A DNA stretch of 64,000 bases from the NCBI GenBank assembly GCA_030684355.1, contig JAUXTN010000210.1, positions 106,734 through 170,733 on the forward strand, in the 5' to 3' direction. Within the stretch, counting starts at the first letter, position 1. Each line of letters opens with the position of its first letter. This DNA is from Pseudomonadota bacterium (GTDB taxonomy: Bacteria > Myxococcota_A > UBA796 > SXON01). The notes beneath the pieces are model-generated. The model was given only the letters and a program-made list of their open reading frames with translations. It was not told where the DNA came from and made no database searches. Below, piece by piece: positions 48,867 through 56,672 of this stretch. The position numbers and the translations under genes are program-made.

Positions 48867-49756
48867 GTCGCGTTCGAGAGGGCGGGCCACTCGGCGCCGA
48901 CCTCCGCCACGATGCGGGCGACCCGCGCGTGGATCCACGCGGTGGGATCGGCGTTGTAGACGGGATCGGGCTTGTCGGGGAACGTGGCGCCCCGCGCGGA
49001 GATGATGAGCGCCCCGAGGCCGTCGGGCCGGGCGGCGGGGAGGACGTCGCGGACGGTGGCTCCCTGGGCGCCGAGGCCGGGGACGAGGAGCCAGGCGTAG
49101 GGCAGCTTCTCGCGGAGGGCGGCGAGCGCGCCCGGATGCGTGGCGCCGACGACCGCGCCCACGTTGGAGAGGCCGTCCGGGGCTCGCCGAGTGGCGCCGG
49201 CCTCGGTGAGCCAGCTCGCGAGGTCGTCGAGGACCGGGGCCTGCCACCGGGCGGATCCCGGGTTGGAGGTGCGGAGGAGCACGAAGATGCCGCCCCGGCT
49301 TGTGTCCGCGGCCGCGAGGAAGGGCTCCAGGGTGTCGGGCCCCAGGAACGGCGAGACGGTGAGGGCGTCGCACGGGAACGGCGCGTCGAGGGCGAGGGTG
49401 GCGGCGGCGTAGGCGCTGGCGGTGCTGCCGATGTCGCCGCGCTTGGCGTCCCCGATCACCACGAGACCGGCGGCGGTGGCGGCGGCGCATACGTCGGCGA
49501 GGGCCTGCATGCCCGGAGGCCCGAGCTGCTCGAAGAAGGCGAACTGGGGCTTCACGGCGGCGACCTGCCCCGCGACCGCGGCGACGACGGCGTGGCCGAA
49601 GGCGGCGGCGCGGGCGGCGACGAGATCCCGCGGCTCGCCGGAACGGGCGCCGGGGAGGCGCTCCGGCCACGGATCGATGCCGACGCAGAGCGGGGTCCGC
49701 GCGGCGCGCACGGCTGCCGCGAGCCGAGAAGGGAACGGGAGCGAGGGGAGGCGCAT
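48863..49756 (-). CDS. pyrF: Orotidine 5'-phosphate decarboxylase
   Basis: 297 residues of the longer (type 2) PyrF group found in actinobacteria and myxobacteria. The catalytic DAKRGDIGSTA is present, and FEQLGPPGMQALADV, PFLGPDTLEPF and PGLGAQGA follow. It makes UMP in pyrimidine synthesis. ATG 49756 was preferred to the GTG six bases before it because TAGGCG then lies exactly 6 bases upstream. Coupled to the following lipoprotein gene. Confidence 0.93.
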   Translation of the reverse strand: MRLPSLPFPSRLAAAVRAARTPLCVGIDPWPERLPGARSGEPRDLVAARAAAFGHAVVAAVAGQVAAVKPQFAFFEQLGPPGMQALADVCAAATAAGLVVIGDAKRGDIGSTASAYAAATLALDAPFPCDALTVSPFLGPDTLEPFLAAADTSRGGIFVLLRTSNPGSARWQAPVLDDLASWLTEAGATRRAPDGLSNVGAVVGATHPGALAALREKLPYAWLLVPGLGAQGATVRDVLPAARPDGLGALIISARGATFPDKPDPVYNADPTAWIHARVARIVAEVGAEWPALSNAT

Positions 49757-49921
49757 CGGCACCGCCTAGCACGCCGCGGGCGTTGACGGTTTCTTGTCCG
49801 GGTCGAGATCGGCGGAGGAGCCCGCGTTTGACGACACGCTTGCAAGCCGAGGTGGCGACCGAGCGGATCGCCGCGAGGGTAGCCGGAGGGCGGCGCTATG
49901 GTGCGGGCTCCGGGGAGCTCG

Positions 49922-50236
49922 ATGCGGGCGCTGACGTGGCTGGTGATGCTTGGCTGCGGGCCCACCCCGTGCGAGCGCCTGGCCGAGGTCCCCGCGCGGG
50001 ACACCTGCTTCCACGTCGAGATCCTCGCGTTGCCGACGAGCGCCGTCGCGACGGTTGCCGAGATCGCGCCGCGCATCCAGGATCCGGTCGTCCGCAACGC
50101 CACCCTGCTCGCCTGGGCGCGGGATCACCGCGAGGGCGTCGATCCCGCGGGGGCGAGCGCCCTCTGCGCGTTGCTCCCGGTCGAGGAGGCGCGCATGTGC
50201 GAGCGACGCCTGTTCGCGGCGCACCTCGCTCGATGA
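49922..50236 (+). CDS. Small Cys-containing lipoprotein
   Basis: 104 residues with lipobox VMLGC (Cys12). GGGGAG lies just before the ATG, so I prefer this to ATG 49898. The mature part is helical with several Cys (CERLAE, DTCFHVE, ALCALLP, RMCERRL), which may form disulfides outside the inner membrane. No family recognised. ATGA overlap with the next gene. Confidence 0.6.
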   Translation: MRALTWLVMLGCGPTPCERLAEVPARDTCFHVEILALPTSAVATVAEIAPRIQDPVVRNATLLAWARDHREGVDPAGASALCALLPVEEARMCERRLFAAHLAR

Positions 50237-50886
50237 AGCACCTGTTGTTCACCGCGCTGCTGGGGATCGTCGGATGCGATGGGACCGACTCGGCGGGCGC
50301 CGTACCGCCGCCCGCCCTGGCGGGTGCAGGACCGATGGCGCCGTGCGCGAGCTACGTCGACCTCCCCGACGTCTTCGGCTACTGCATCGCCCAGCACGTG
50401 GGGGCCTTGCCGAACCCCGCGGCGATGGTGTCGGTCTGCCAGCGCCTCGGCGTCTGGCAGGGCCCGTGCCGACAAGCGTGGGTGTTGGCGCAGCGGCGCT
50501 CCGGCCGGATCTCCGATCCGGACCTGCTCCTCGCTGCGTGCGGCCCGTTCGCCGACTGCGCGTTCGAGCAACTCGACACCGCGCCGATCGGCGGCGTGCT
50601 CGCGCAAATCGACCGGTGTGAGACGTATGCGCGGCCCTACTTCGCCGACTGCGCCGGCCACGCGTTGACGCGGTGGGTGCATGCCGATCCCACCCTCGCC
50701 GAGGCCGAAGCGCTGCGGCTCCGCTTCACCGACCAGCCCGAGGTGCTCGGCCGCTTCCTCGCCCTCGCGGCCGCCTGCAGCGACGTCGGGATCCGCTGCG
50801 GGGACGGCCCCGACCGGGTCAGCTACGCGTGTCGGACCGCGGAGGCCGAGCTCGCGGGGCGGCCGCAGAAGTGTCGGGTGCGTTGA
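50233..50886 (+). CDS. Cys-rich lipoprotein
   Basis: 217 residues with lipobox GIVGC (Cys15). The mature part has about ten Cys in helical context (ASYVDLPDVFGYCIAQHVG, CQRLGVWQGPCRQAW, CGPFADCAFEQ). This style resembles the shorter partner before it, so the two may be a diverged pair. Function unknown. Confidence 0.6.
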   Translation: MKHLLFTALLGIVGCDGTDSAGAVPPPALAGAGPMAPCASYVDLPDVFGYCIAQHVGALPNPAAMVSVCQRLGVWQGPCRQAWVLAQRRSGRISDPDLLLAACGPFADCAFEQLDTAPIGGVLAQIDRCETYARPYFADCAGHALTRWVHADPTLAEAEALRLRFTDQPEVLGRFLALAAACSDVGIRCGDGPDRVSYACRTAEAELAGRPQKCRVR

Positions 50887-51082
50887 CGTCCGCCGGGGGC
50901 TCGCCCCCGGCCGGCGGAGGGCGCCAGCCGTAGGCGTCGTTCTCCACGCGCGTCTTCTGGAAGATGAAGTGGAAGATGCCGTCCTCGATGCGCTTCTTCC
51001 ACCGCGCCGGCAGCACGCGCGCCACGGCCCGGGCGGCGCCCACGGCGGCCTCGGCGACGAGGAGCGGGCCCCGGTCTGCCAC
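50819..51082 (-). CDS. Small hypothetical protein
   Basis: 87 residues starting at GTG 51082, 3 bases after the stop of the HhH lipoprotein. The core VARVLPARWKKRIEDGIFHFIFQKTRVENDAYGW looks like a real helical segment. The end runs 68 bases over the convergent Cys-rich lipoprotein gene and through a hairpin, which is odd, so the C-terminus may be longer than real. Confidence 0.45.
   Translation of the reverse strand: MADRGPLLVAEAAVGAARAVARVLPARWKKRIEDGIFHFIFQKTRVENDAYGWRPPPAGGEPPADVNAPDTSAAAPRARPPRSDTRS
50892..50911. terminator. Hairpin GCCGGGGGC/GCCCCCGGC
   Basis: Perfect 9-bp arms with a 2-base centre, 5 bases past the stop of the 50233-50886 gene and inside the 3' part of the opposite small gene. 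No T-run. Confidence 0.4.
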
Positions 51083-51085
51083 GGC

Positions 51086-51670
51086 CTACCCCGCCCAGAC
51101 CGGCACGTGATCCAGGAGCTTCTGGAGGGCCGAGGGGCCCACCTCCGGCACGGCCGCGAGCTCGTCCATGTCGTCGATGGGGCGCTCCCCGATGATGTTC
51201 GCGGCGGCGTCGACGTCGAGCCCCACGTCGGCGTCCAGCTGGTCCTGCGTGGCGTCGTTGCTGATGGCGAGGACCACGGCGATCTCGTCCTCGGTGAAGT
51301 CGATGCCCTCCCAGGTGCCGCCCGGATCGACTTCGCCGTCGGTCAGCCACGCGAGGATGGCGAGGATGGTCTGATCGCCGACCTGGGGCACGGCGTCGAC
51401 GTCGTCGAGGGTGGCGTAGGGCGCGTCGTCCTCGGTGGCGCACGCACCGTCCGGGCCGTCCCGGTGGGAGGCGAGGGCCTCGGCGGCGTCGGAATCGAGG
51501 CCCACGTCGTCGTCGAGGAAATCGAAGGTCGTGCCGCAGTCGTTCAGGAACTCGAGGATGCGCGCGACCTCGGCGTCGGTCAGGCCGAGCCGATCCTGGG
51601 CGGAGATCGCATCGGGATCCTTCGTGACGCTCACGTCGGTGGTGCAGGCGAGCAGCAGGGCAAGCAGCAT
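51086..51670 (-). CDS. Helix-hairpin-helix lipoprotein
   Basis: 194 residues, short signal peptide MLLALLLAC (Cys9). Two HhH-type units are visible (ATLDDVDAVPQVGDQTILAIL and MDELAAVPEVGPSALQKLL) with acidic helices between. HhH units in ComEA-type proteins bind DNA outside the cell; these repeats are acidic, so protein binding is also possible. TACGGG lies 6 bases before the ATG. Confidence 0.65.
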   Translation of the reverse strand: MLLALLLACTTDVSVTKDPDAISAQDRLGLTDAEVARILEFLNDCGTTFDFLDDDVGLDSDAAEALASHRDGPDGACATEDDAPYATLDDVDAVPQVGDQTILAILAWLTDGEVDPGGTWEGIDFTEDEIAVVLAISNDATQDQLDADVGLDVDAAANIIGERPIDDMDELAAVPEVGPSALQKLLDHVPVWAG

Positions 51671-51721
51671 CGCGCCCCCGTATCCCAGGCTCCGACCCCC
51701 CGCGCCGGCGCACGCGTGCGG

Positions 51722-51727
51722 TAGCCT
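51722..51727 (+). promoter_or_regulatory. Putative -10 (TAGCCT), leaderless start
   Basis: TAGCCT directly before ATG 51728 and 6 bases before ATG 51734. The common 6-base spacing in this window favours 51734 as the start. Confidence 0.45.
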
Positions 51728-51733
51728 ATGGGA

Positions 51734-52537
51734 ATGTGGCTTCTCCTCCTCGCTTGCATGGGCCATGAGCTCCCGCCCGAGCCAACTGACACCGGACCGT
51801 CCGAGAGCGACACCGACACCGATTCGGACACCGACGCGGACACCGACACCGCCCCCGCGTGCGGCCGCGCCGACTCCCCGCAGCCCGCCTGCGCCTCGTG
51901 TGCCGAGCTCCTCGCGACGCTGCCGGACACCCCGGACGGCCCCGCGACGCTCCAGCCCGCGGACGCGCCGCTCGACACCTGGTGCGACATGACCACGGCC
52001 GGCGGCGGCTGGACGCTCGTGGGGACCAACGCCTGGACCGGCGCCTGGAACAACGACACCGTGATCGACGGGAGCCCCTTCGGCTCCGTGTCGCTCGAGA
52101 CCGACTTCAAGAGCGAGGGGTTCGCGTCCGTCGTGTTCGCAGACCTGCTCTTCGAGTCCGGAGACGAGTACGCCGTGTACCCGGGGGTCGGGACGGGGAC
52201 GTCGTCCTACCACGCCTTCCAGGAGACCGTGCCCCTGCACAATTGCGGGCTGGAGACCGACTACGAGTGGCTCATGAGCGAGGGCACGCTCGCCGACGCG
52301 GACCTCTGCAACACGAACCTGTACATCCACCCGATCGACTGGGAGGGCGGGCTCATCCCGTGCGGCGACTCCGAGGTCGCGACCGGCCCGGCGTGGAGCG
52401 GCCAGAACAAGGACCTCGGATGCCCGCTCAACGATCCGCGCGGCACCAGCTACATCGAGGATCCGTGGGACTACAACCCCTGGGGCGACCACGACCCCGC
52501 GGTGCCGAACCTGCCGCTCCGGATGTGGGTCCGCTGA
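51734..52537 (+). CDS. Fibrinogen-C-like domain lipoprotein with Asp/Thr linker
   Basis: 267 residues. Short signal peptide MWLLLLAC (Cys8), linker of Asp/Thr/Ser (about 17-38), then a Cys-rich domain with CASCAELLATLPDTPDG and WCDMTTAGGGWTLVG. The last is the hallmark of the fibrinogen-related (FReD) fold, which binds sugars or proteins in animals and is scattered in bacteria. C-terminal Trp/Asp-rich part is compatible. Surface exposed by inference. Confidence 0.65.
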   Translation: MWLLLLACMGHELPPEPTDTGPSESDTDTDSDTDADTDTAPACGRADSPQPACASCAELLATLPDTPDGPATLQPADAPLDTWCDMTTAGGGWTLVGTNAWTGAWNNDTVIDGSPFGSVSLETDFKSEGFASVVFADLLFESGDEYAVYPGVGTGTSSYHAFQETVPLHNCGLETDYEWLMSEGTLADADLCNTNLYIHPIDWEGGLIPCGDSEVATGPAWSGQNKDLGCPLNDPRGTSYIEDPWDYNPWGDHDPAVPNLPLRMWVR

Positions 52538-52564
52538 TTAGGCTCCCGGCCTCCCGGAGCCTGC

Positions 52565-52930
52565 ATGTCCGTTGTTCTCGTCTCCCTCGCGACGCTCCTC
52601 GTCGGGATCGCCCGCGCCGATGCGCCCCTGGCCGTGCCCGCCGCCGCTCCCGCGCCCGTCGCCGAGCCGGCGCCCCCGGTCGCTCCCGCCCCTCCCGCAT
52701 CGGTCCCCGCGGCCCCGCCCGCCGTCGCCGCGCCCGCCGTCGCCGCGCCCGTCCAGTACGAGTGCACGAGCTTCCCCGTGCGCTCCACGATGGCCATGGG
52801 CGCCTTCCAGGCCCCCGCCGACGTGAGCGGCGCGCGCCTCAACCCGACGCGGCTGCCCGCCGGGTGGGTCCCGATGGGTGGCTCCATCGGCGAGGGCGGC
52901 GCCTTCGTGTTGGCCTGCAAGCCCCTGTAG
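52565..52930 (+). CDS. Exported Ala/Pro-rich small protein
   Basis: 121 residues. Signal peptide ending ARA-DA, about 45 residues of Ala/Pro repeats, then a compact C-terminal segment with two Cys (CTSFPVRSTMAMG and VLACKPL) that may form a disulfide. Function unknown. GGAG precedes the ATG. It converges with the PBP1 gene with a 3-base gap. Confidence 0.6.
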   Translation: MSVVLVSLATLLVGIARADAPLAVPAAAPAPVAEPAPPVAPAPPASVPAAPPAVAAPAVAAPVQYECTSFPVRSTMAMGAFQAPADVSGARLNPTRLPAGWVPMGGSIGEGGAFVLACKPL

Positions 52931-52933
52931 GGA

Positions 52934-55255
52934 CTACGGCTTCGCCGCGCCGGTGACCGCGGGCGCGGGCGGCAGGATCCCGGCCGCGGCGTCGCGCTCG
53001 GCCTTCTCGCGCGCCATCTTCTTCCAGAGCGACTCGTGCCCCGGCTTCGGCTCCTCGCCCTCCACGGGCTCGGGCGGGGGCGGGTGCTCGATGGGGCAGC
53101 CGGCCTTCGGCGCGGTGTCCGGGAGGAACGGCGCGTTGATGCCGCGGCAGGTGGCGCCCGAGAGCTTCCCGGTGACCGTGCAGACGTAGCGCTTCGAGAT
53201 CTTGGGGGTCTCGGCGAAGGTCGGGGCATCCCCCTGGAACTTCGTGGACCGGTTCATCCACCAGCCCCAGAGCGGCGCGGCGAGGTCGGACGCCGCGGCC
53301 CCGAGCGGCGCGGGGGTGTCGTAGCCGAGCCACACGGCCATCGCGAGGGTGGGCGTGGCGCCGACGAACCAGAGGTCCTTCTCGCTGTCGGTGGTGCCGG
53401 TCTTCCCGAGCGCCTGGCCCTGGTAGCCGCCCTCGCCGCCCGCCCCGCGGGACGCGCCGCCGGTGCCCACATCGATGACGAGCCGCATGAGCTCGCGGGT
53501 GAGCGCGGCGGCCTCGGGGCTGATGACGGGGTCGCCCGCGGCGGGAGGCGCGATCCGCTCGACCCCGGCGGCGTCGACCGCGCGGAGGACCGGCGTCCCG
53601 TTGATCTTGCGGCCGCCGTTCGACACGATCCCGGCGAACTGCGCCATCTCGAGCGGGGTCACCTCGCCCTGGCCGAGCGAGAGGCCCATCTCCTCGGGGA
53701 ACTTCGAGGTGTCGAAGCCGAGCTTCGTGGCGAACGGGATGAGCGCCTTCGGGCCGCCCACCTCTTCGAGCAGGGACGCCGTCGCGATGTTCTGTGACCA
53801 CGCCAGGCCCTGCGCGAGGCACGCGGTCGACGAGTACTCGCCGCCGACGTTGCGCGGGCGCCAGTCCCCCTGGGGGGTCTTGAACGTGCGCGGCTCGTTG
53901 ATCTCCGTGCTCGACGCGGTGTATCTCGGTGTGCCGTCGGGGTTCGTCTGGGAGAACGCGAGCGCGTAGACGAGCGGCTTGAAGCTCGACCCCGCCTGCC
54001 GCCGCGCCTGGGTCGCCCGGTTGAAGCTCGTGGAGGTGACCTCGCTCCCGCCGTACACCGCGCGGATGAGGCCGGTCTCCACGTCGAGGAGCACGCCGGC
54101 GGCCTCCAGGGGGCCATCTCCCTTCCGTCCGACGAGGGACTCGAAGTACTTCGTCTTGGCGGGGAAGAGCTTCTCGGCCTCCTCCTGCGCGTGCAGGTCG
54201 AGGCCGGTCGTGACGACGAGGCCGGCCCCGTAGAGGGTCTCGGGGGGGAGGGTGGTCTCCAGGTAGGCGCGGGTCGCGGAGAGGTAGGCGGGCCAGCGTT
54301 CGACGGGCGCGACCGGCGGCACCGTGACGATGGGGGCGGCGAGCGCGGTAGCTACGTCGTAGCCCTTCAGCTCGGCCATCGCGCGCAGCACGCGGTCCCG
54401 CCGCTCCTTCGCGCGCTCCGGGAACCGGTCTGGCGCGAACTTGCCGGGCGCGGGGAGGATCGCCGCGAGGGTCGCGGCCTCGTCCAGGGTGAGGTCCCGC
54501 ACGTCCTTGTCGTAGTAGAACCGCGCCGCCGCGGCGAAGCCGCAGATCGAGAGCCCGCCCTTCTGGCCCAGGTACGGGGCGTCCAGGTACATCTGGAGGA
54601 CGCCGTCCTTGCCGAGGTGCGCGTCGAGCGCCCAGGCGTAGACCATCTCGCGGAGCTTGCGGTCGATCGTCTTCTCGCGACGCTGGGCGAGGTTGCGCAC
54701 GACCTGCATCGTCAGCGTGCTGCCGCCTTGAGCGTACCCGCCCTCCTGGGCGTTCGCGAGCACCGCGCGGGCCATCGCCTTCAGGTTCACGCCGTCGTGC
54801 TCGTAGTAGGCGCGGTCCTCGGCGATCACGATGGCGTCGAGCAGGACCTTGGGGGCCTCCGCGAGCGGGAGGTGCTCGCGCACCTCGGAGTCGGGCCCGA
54901 TGAGCCAGCCCATCAGCACGGGCTCCAGCGCATCGCCTCCGCGGGGCACCACCGCGCTCGTCTTGCCGCAGAACTCGCCGGGGCCCGTGTCCTTGCAGTC
55001 CTCGACGTAGCCCCGGGCCTTCGCCTCGGAGACGAGCCGCTTCGGCGCCTCCGTCATCGGCGTGGCAGCGGCGTACACGCGCGCCGGGAAGCTCCACCCG
55101 GGATGGGAGACCTCGTAGCGGGCGTGCGCGTCGGCCAGCGCCACGCCCTCCGCCGCCCACTCGCGCGCCTTCACCGACGCCGGGATCGCGGCGATCCCCA
55201 ACGCAAGCGCGGAAGTCACACCGGTCACGACGAAGATGCGGCGGAGCCTGCCCAT
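52934..55255 (-). CDS. Class A penicillin-binding protein (PBP1)
   Basis: 773 residues. N-terminal membrane anchor, then the GT51 glycosyltransferase (AEDRAYYEHDGVN, QGGSTLTMQVVRNL) and a transpeptidase with SxxK (AGSSFKPLVYA), SxN in the SQNIATAS segment, and KTGTT. It builds and cross-links peptidoglycan on the outer face of the inner membrane. The C-terminal 70 residues are a Pro-rich acidic tail. The ATG lies 25 bases from the divergent acyl-CoA synthetase start. Confidence 0.93.
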   Translation of the reverse strand: MGRLRRIFVVTGVTSALALGIAAIPASVKAREWAAEGVALADAHARYEVSHPGWSFPARVYAAATPMTEAPKRLVSEAKARGYVEDCKDTGPGEFCGKTSAVVPRGGDALEPVLMGWLIGPDSEVREHLPLAEAPKVLLDAIVIAEDRAYYEHDGVNLKAMARAVLANAQEGGYAQGGSTLTMQVVRNLAQRREKTIDRKLREMVYAWALDAHLGKDGVLQMYLDAPYLGQKGGLSICGFAAAARFYYDKDVRDLTLDEAATLAAILPAPGKFAPDRFPERAKERRDRVLRAMAELKGYDVATALAAPIVTVPPVAPVERWPAYLSATRAYLETTLPPETLYGAGLVVTTGLDLHAQEEAEKLFPAKTKYFESLVGRKGDGPLEAAGVLLDVETGLIRAVYGGSEVTSTSFNRATQARRQAGSSFKPLVYALAFSQTNPDGTPRYTASSTEINEPRTFKTPQGDWRPRNVGGEYSSTACLAQGLAWSQNIATASLLEEVGGPKALIPFATKLGFDTSKFPEEMGLSLGQGEVTPLEMAQFAGIVSNGGRKINGTPVLRAVDAAGVERIAPPAAGDPVISPEAAALTRELMRLVIDVGTGGASRGAGGEGGYQGQALGKTGTTDSEKDLWFVGATPTLAMAVWLGYDTPAPLGAAASDLAAPLWGWWMNRSTKFQGDAPTFAETPKISKRYVCTVTGKLSGATCRGINAPFLPDTAPKAGCPIEHPPPPEPVEGEEPKPGHESLWKKMAREKAERDAAAGILPPAPAVTGAAKP

Positions 55256-55264
55256 GTCCCGCCC

Positions 55265-55274
55265 CGGTTAACTC
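55265..55274. promoter_or_regulatory. Shared divergent promoter core GGTTAACTC
   Basis: A GTTAAC palindrome in the 25-base gap between two divergent genes. On the plus strand TAACTC ends 6 bases before the ATG at 55281. On the minus strand TAACCG ends 9 bases before the ATG at 55255. Both genes may start from overlapping -10 elements. Confidence 0.35.
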
Positions 55275-55280
55275 GCCTGG

Positions 55281-56672
55281 ATGCCACACCCGCCGTTCCT
55301 CGCCCGCTGGCTCGCCGTCGATCCCTCCGCACCCGGCCTCCAGATCGAGGGGGAGTGGTACACCCACGGGCAGCTCCGCGCCCTCGGAGAGCGCGTTGCT
55401 GGCTGGCTTTCCTTCCTCGGCGTGCAGGCGGGGGACGCCGTCTGCATCCAGCTCGAGAACGGGCGGGATCTCGTCGCGGCGCACCTCGGCTGCATGGCGC
55501 TGGGCGCGGTTCGTGTGCCCTTGAACGCCCATTATCGGGCGGCCGAAGTCGGGCCCATCATCGAGGACGCCCGCCCGAAGCTCGTCATCGCGCGGGACCC
55601 CTCGATCTACCGCGGCGTGCCCGTGGTCACCGCGGTGGGCGAGGGCGCCCCGGTCGCCGACTGGCCGACCCCCCCGGGGGACGTGACCTGCTGGCTCTTC
55701 ACGTCGGGCACGACCGGCCGCGCCAAGGGCACCCCGCAGACCTACGCGATGTGGGAGCACAACCTCGACGGCATCGCGACCCGCTGGGAGCTCGCCTCCG
55801 CGGATCGGCTCTGGCTCTGCCTGCCGCTCTTCCACACCCACGGGCTCGTGCTCGGCCTGCACGGCGCCCTGCTGCGCGGCGCCAGCGCGATCGTGAGCGC
55901 CCGCTTCGACCCCATCCTGCCGCCGGAGGGCGTGACCCACTTCTACGGCGTGCCGACCTACTACCGGCGCTGGCTGGCAGTGATGCACACGCATCCCGAC
56001 GCCTTCCGCGCGCTCCGGCTCCTGGTGAGCGGCTCCGACGGCCTCCCCGCCGAGCTCTCCGACGCCGTCTACGCCGCGACCGGCCACCGGGTGCTGGAGC
56101 GCTACGGCATGACCGAGACGGTGATGATCGCGTCGAACCCGTTCGCGGGCGAGCGCCGGGCCGGCACGGTCGGGACGCCGCTCGACGGCGTGGACGTGCG
56201 GATCGTGGACGGGGAGGTCCAGGTGCGCGGCCCCTCCGTGTTCCTGGGCTACCAGCCGCGTCCGGACGCTGGCGCGTTCACCGAAGACGGCTTCTTCCGC
56301 ACGGGGGACGCCGGGGAGTTCGACGACAAGGGCTACCTGCGCATCGTGGGCCGCAAGAAGGACCTCGTGATCGTCGGCGGCGTGAACGTCTCCCCCGCCG
56401 AGGTGGAGGTGCACCTCGCCAAGGTGCCCGGCGTCGCCGAGCTCGGCTGCTGCGGGCTCCCGGACGTGGATCTCAACGAGATCGTGGCGTGCGCGGTCGT
56501 GCCCGACGGCACGGTCGCCGAGCCGGAGCTGCGCGCTGCGTTGGAGCTCGCGGCGAAGGACCTCTCCGGGCTGAAGCGGCCGCGGCGCTGGGCCTTCGTC
56601 TCGTCGCTGCCGCGCAACGCGATGGGGAAGCTGCAGCGGGCGCGGATCCCGGGCGAGGCCTTCGCGGGCTAG
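55281..56672 (+). CDS. AMP-binding acyl-CoA synthetase (malonyl-CoA synthetase-like)
   Basis: 463 residues. P-loop TSGTTGRAKGTP, HTHGLVLGLHGALL, YGMTET, the hinge region GDAGEFDDKGYLRIVGRKKD and the catalytic Lys in NAMGKLQR. The HTHGL block and short length resemble MatB/ACSF3 (malonate-CoA ligase). The substrate remains open. It converges with the next gene so that the two stop codons overlap. Confidence 0.85.
   Translation: MPHPPFLARWLAVDPSAPGLQIEGEWYTHGQLRALGERVAGWLSFLGVQAGDAVCIQLENGRDLVAAHLGCMALGAVRVPLNAHYRAAEVGPIIEDARPKLVIARDPSIYRGVPVVTAVGEGAPVADWPTPPGDVTCWLFTSGTTGRAKGTPQTYAMWEHNLDGIATRWELASADRLWLCLPLFHTHGLVLGLHGALLRGASAIVSARFDPILPPEGVTHFYGVPTYYRRWLAVMHTHPDAFRALRLLVSGSDGLPAELSDAVYAATGHRVLERYGMTETVMIASNPFAGERRAGTVGTPLDGVDVRIVDGEVQVRGPSVFLGYQPRPDAGAFTEDGFFRTGDAGEFDDKGYLRIVGRKKDLVIVGGVNVSPAEVEVHLAKVPGVAELGCCGLPDVDLNEIVACAVVPDGTVAEPELRAALELAAKDLSGLKRPRRWAFVSSLPRNAMGKLQRARIPGEAFAG

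Noticed and set aside
49838..49847. Palindrome GCTTGCAAGC as an operator
   Set aside because: Single ten-base palindrome between two genes, not repeated elsewhere in the window; too little to call.
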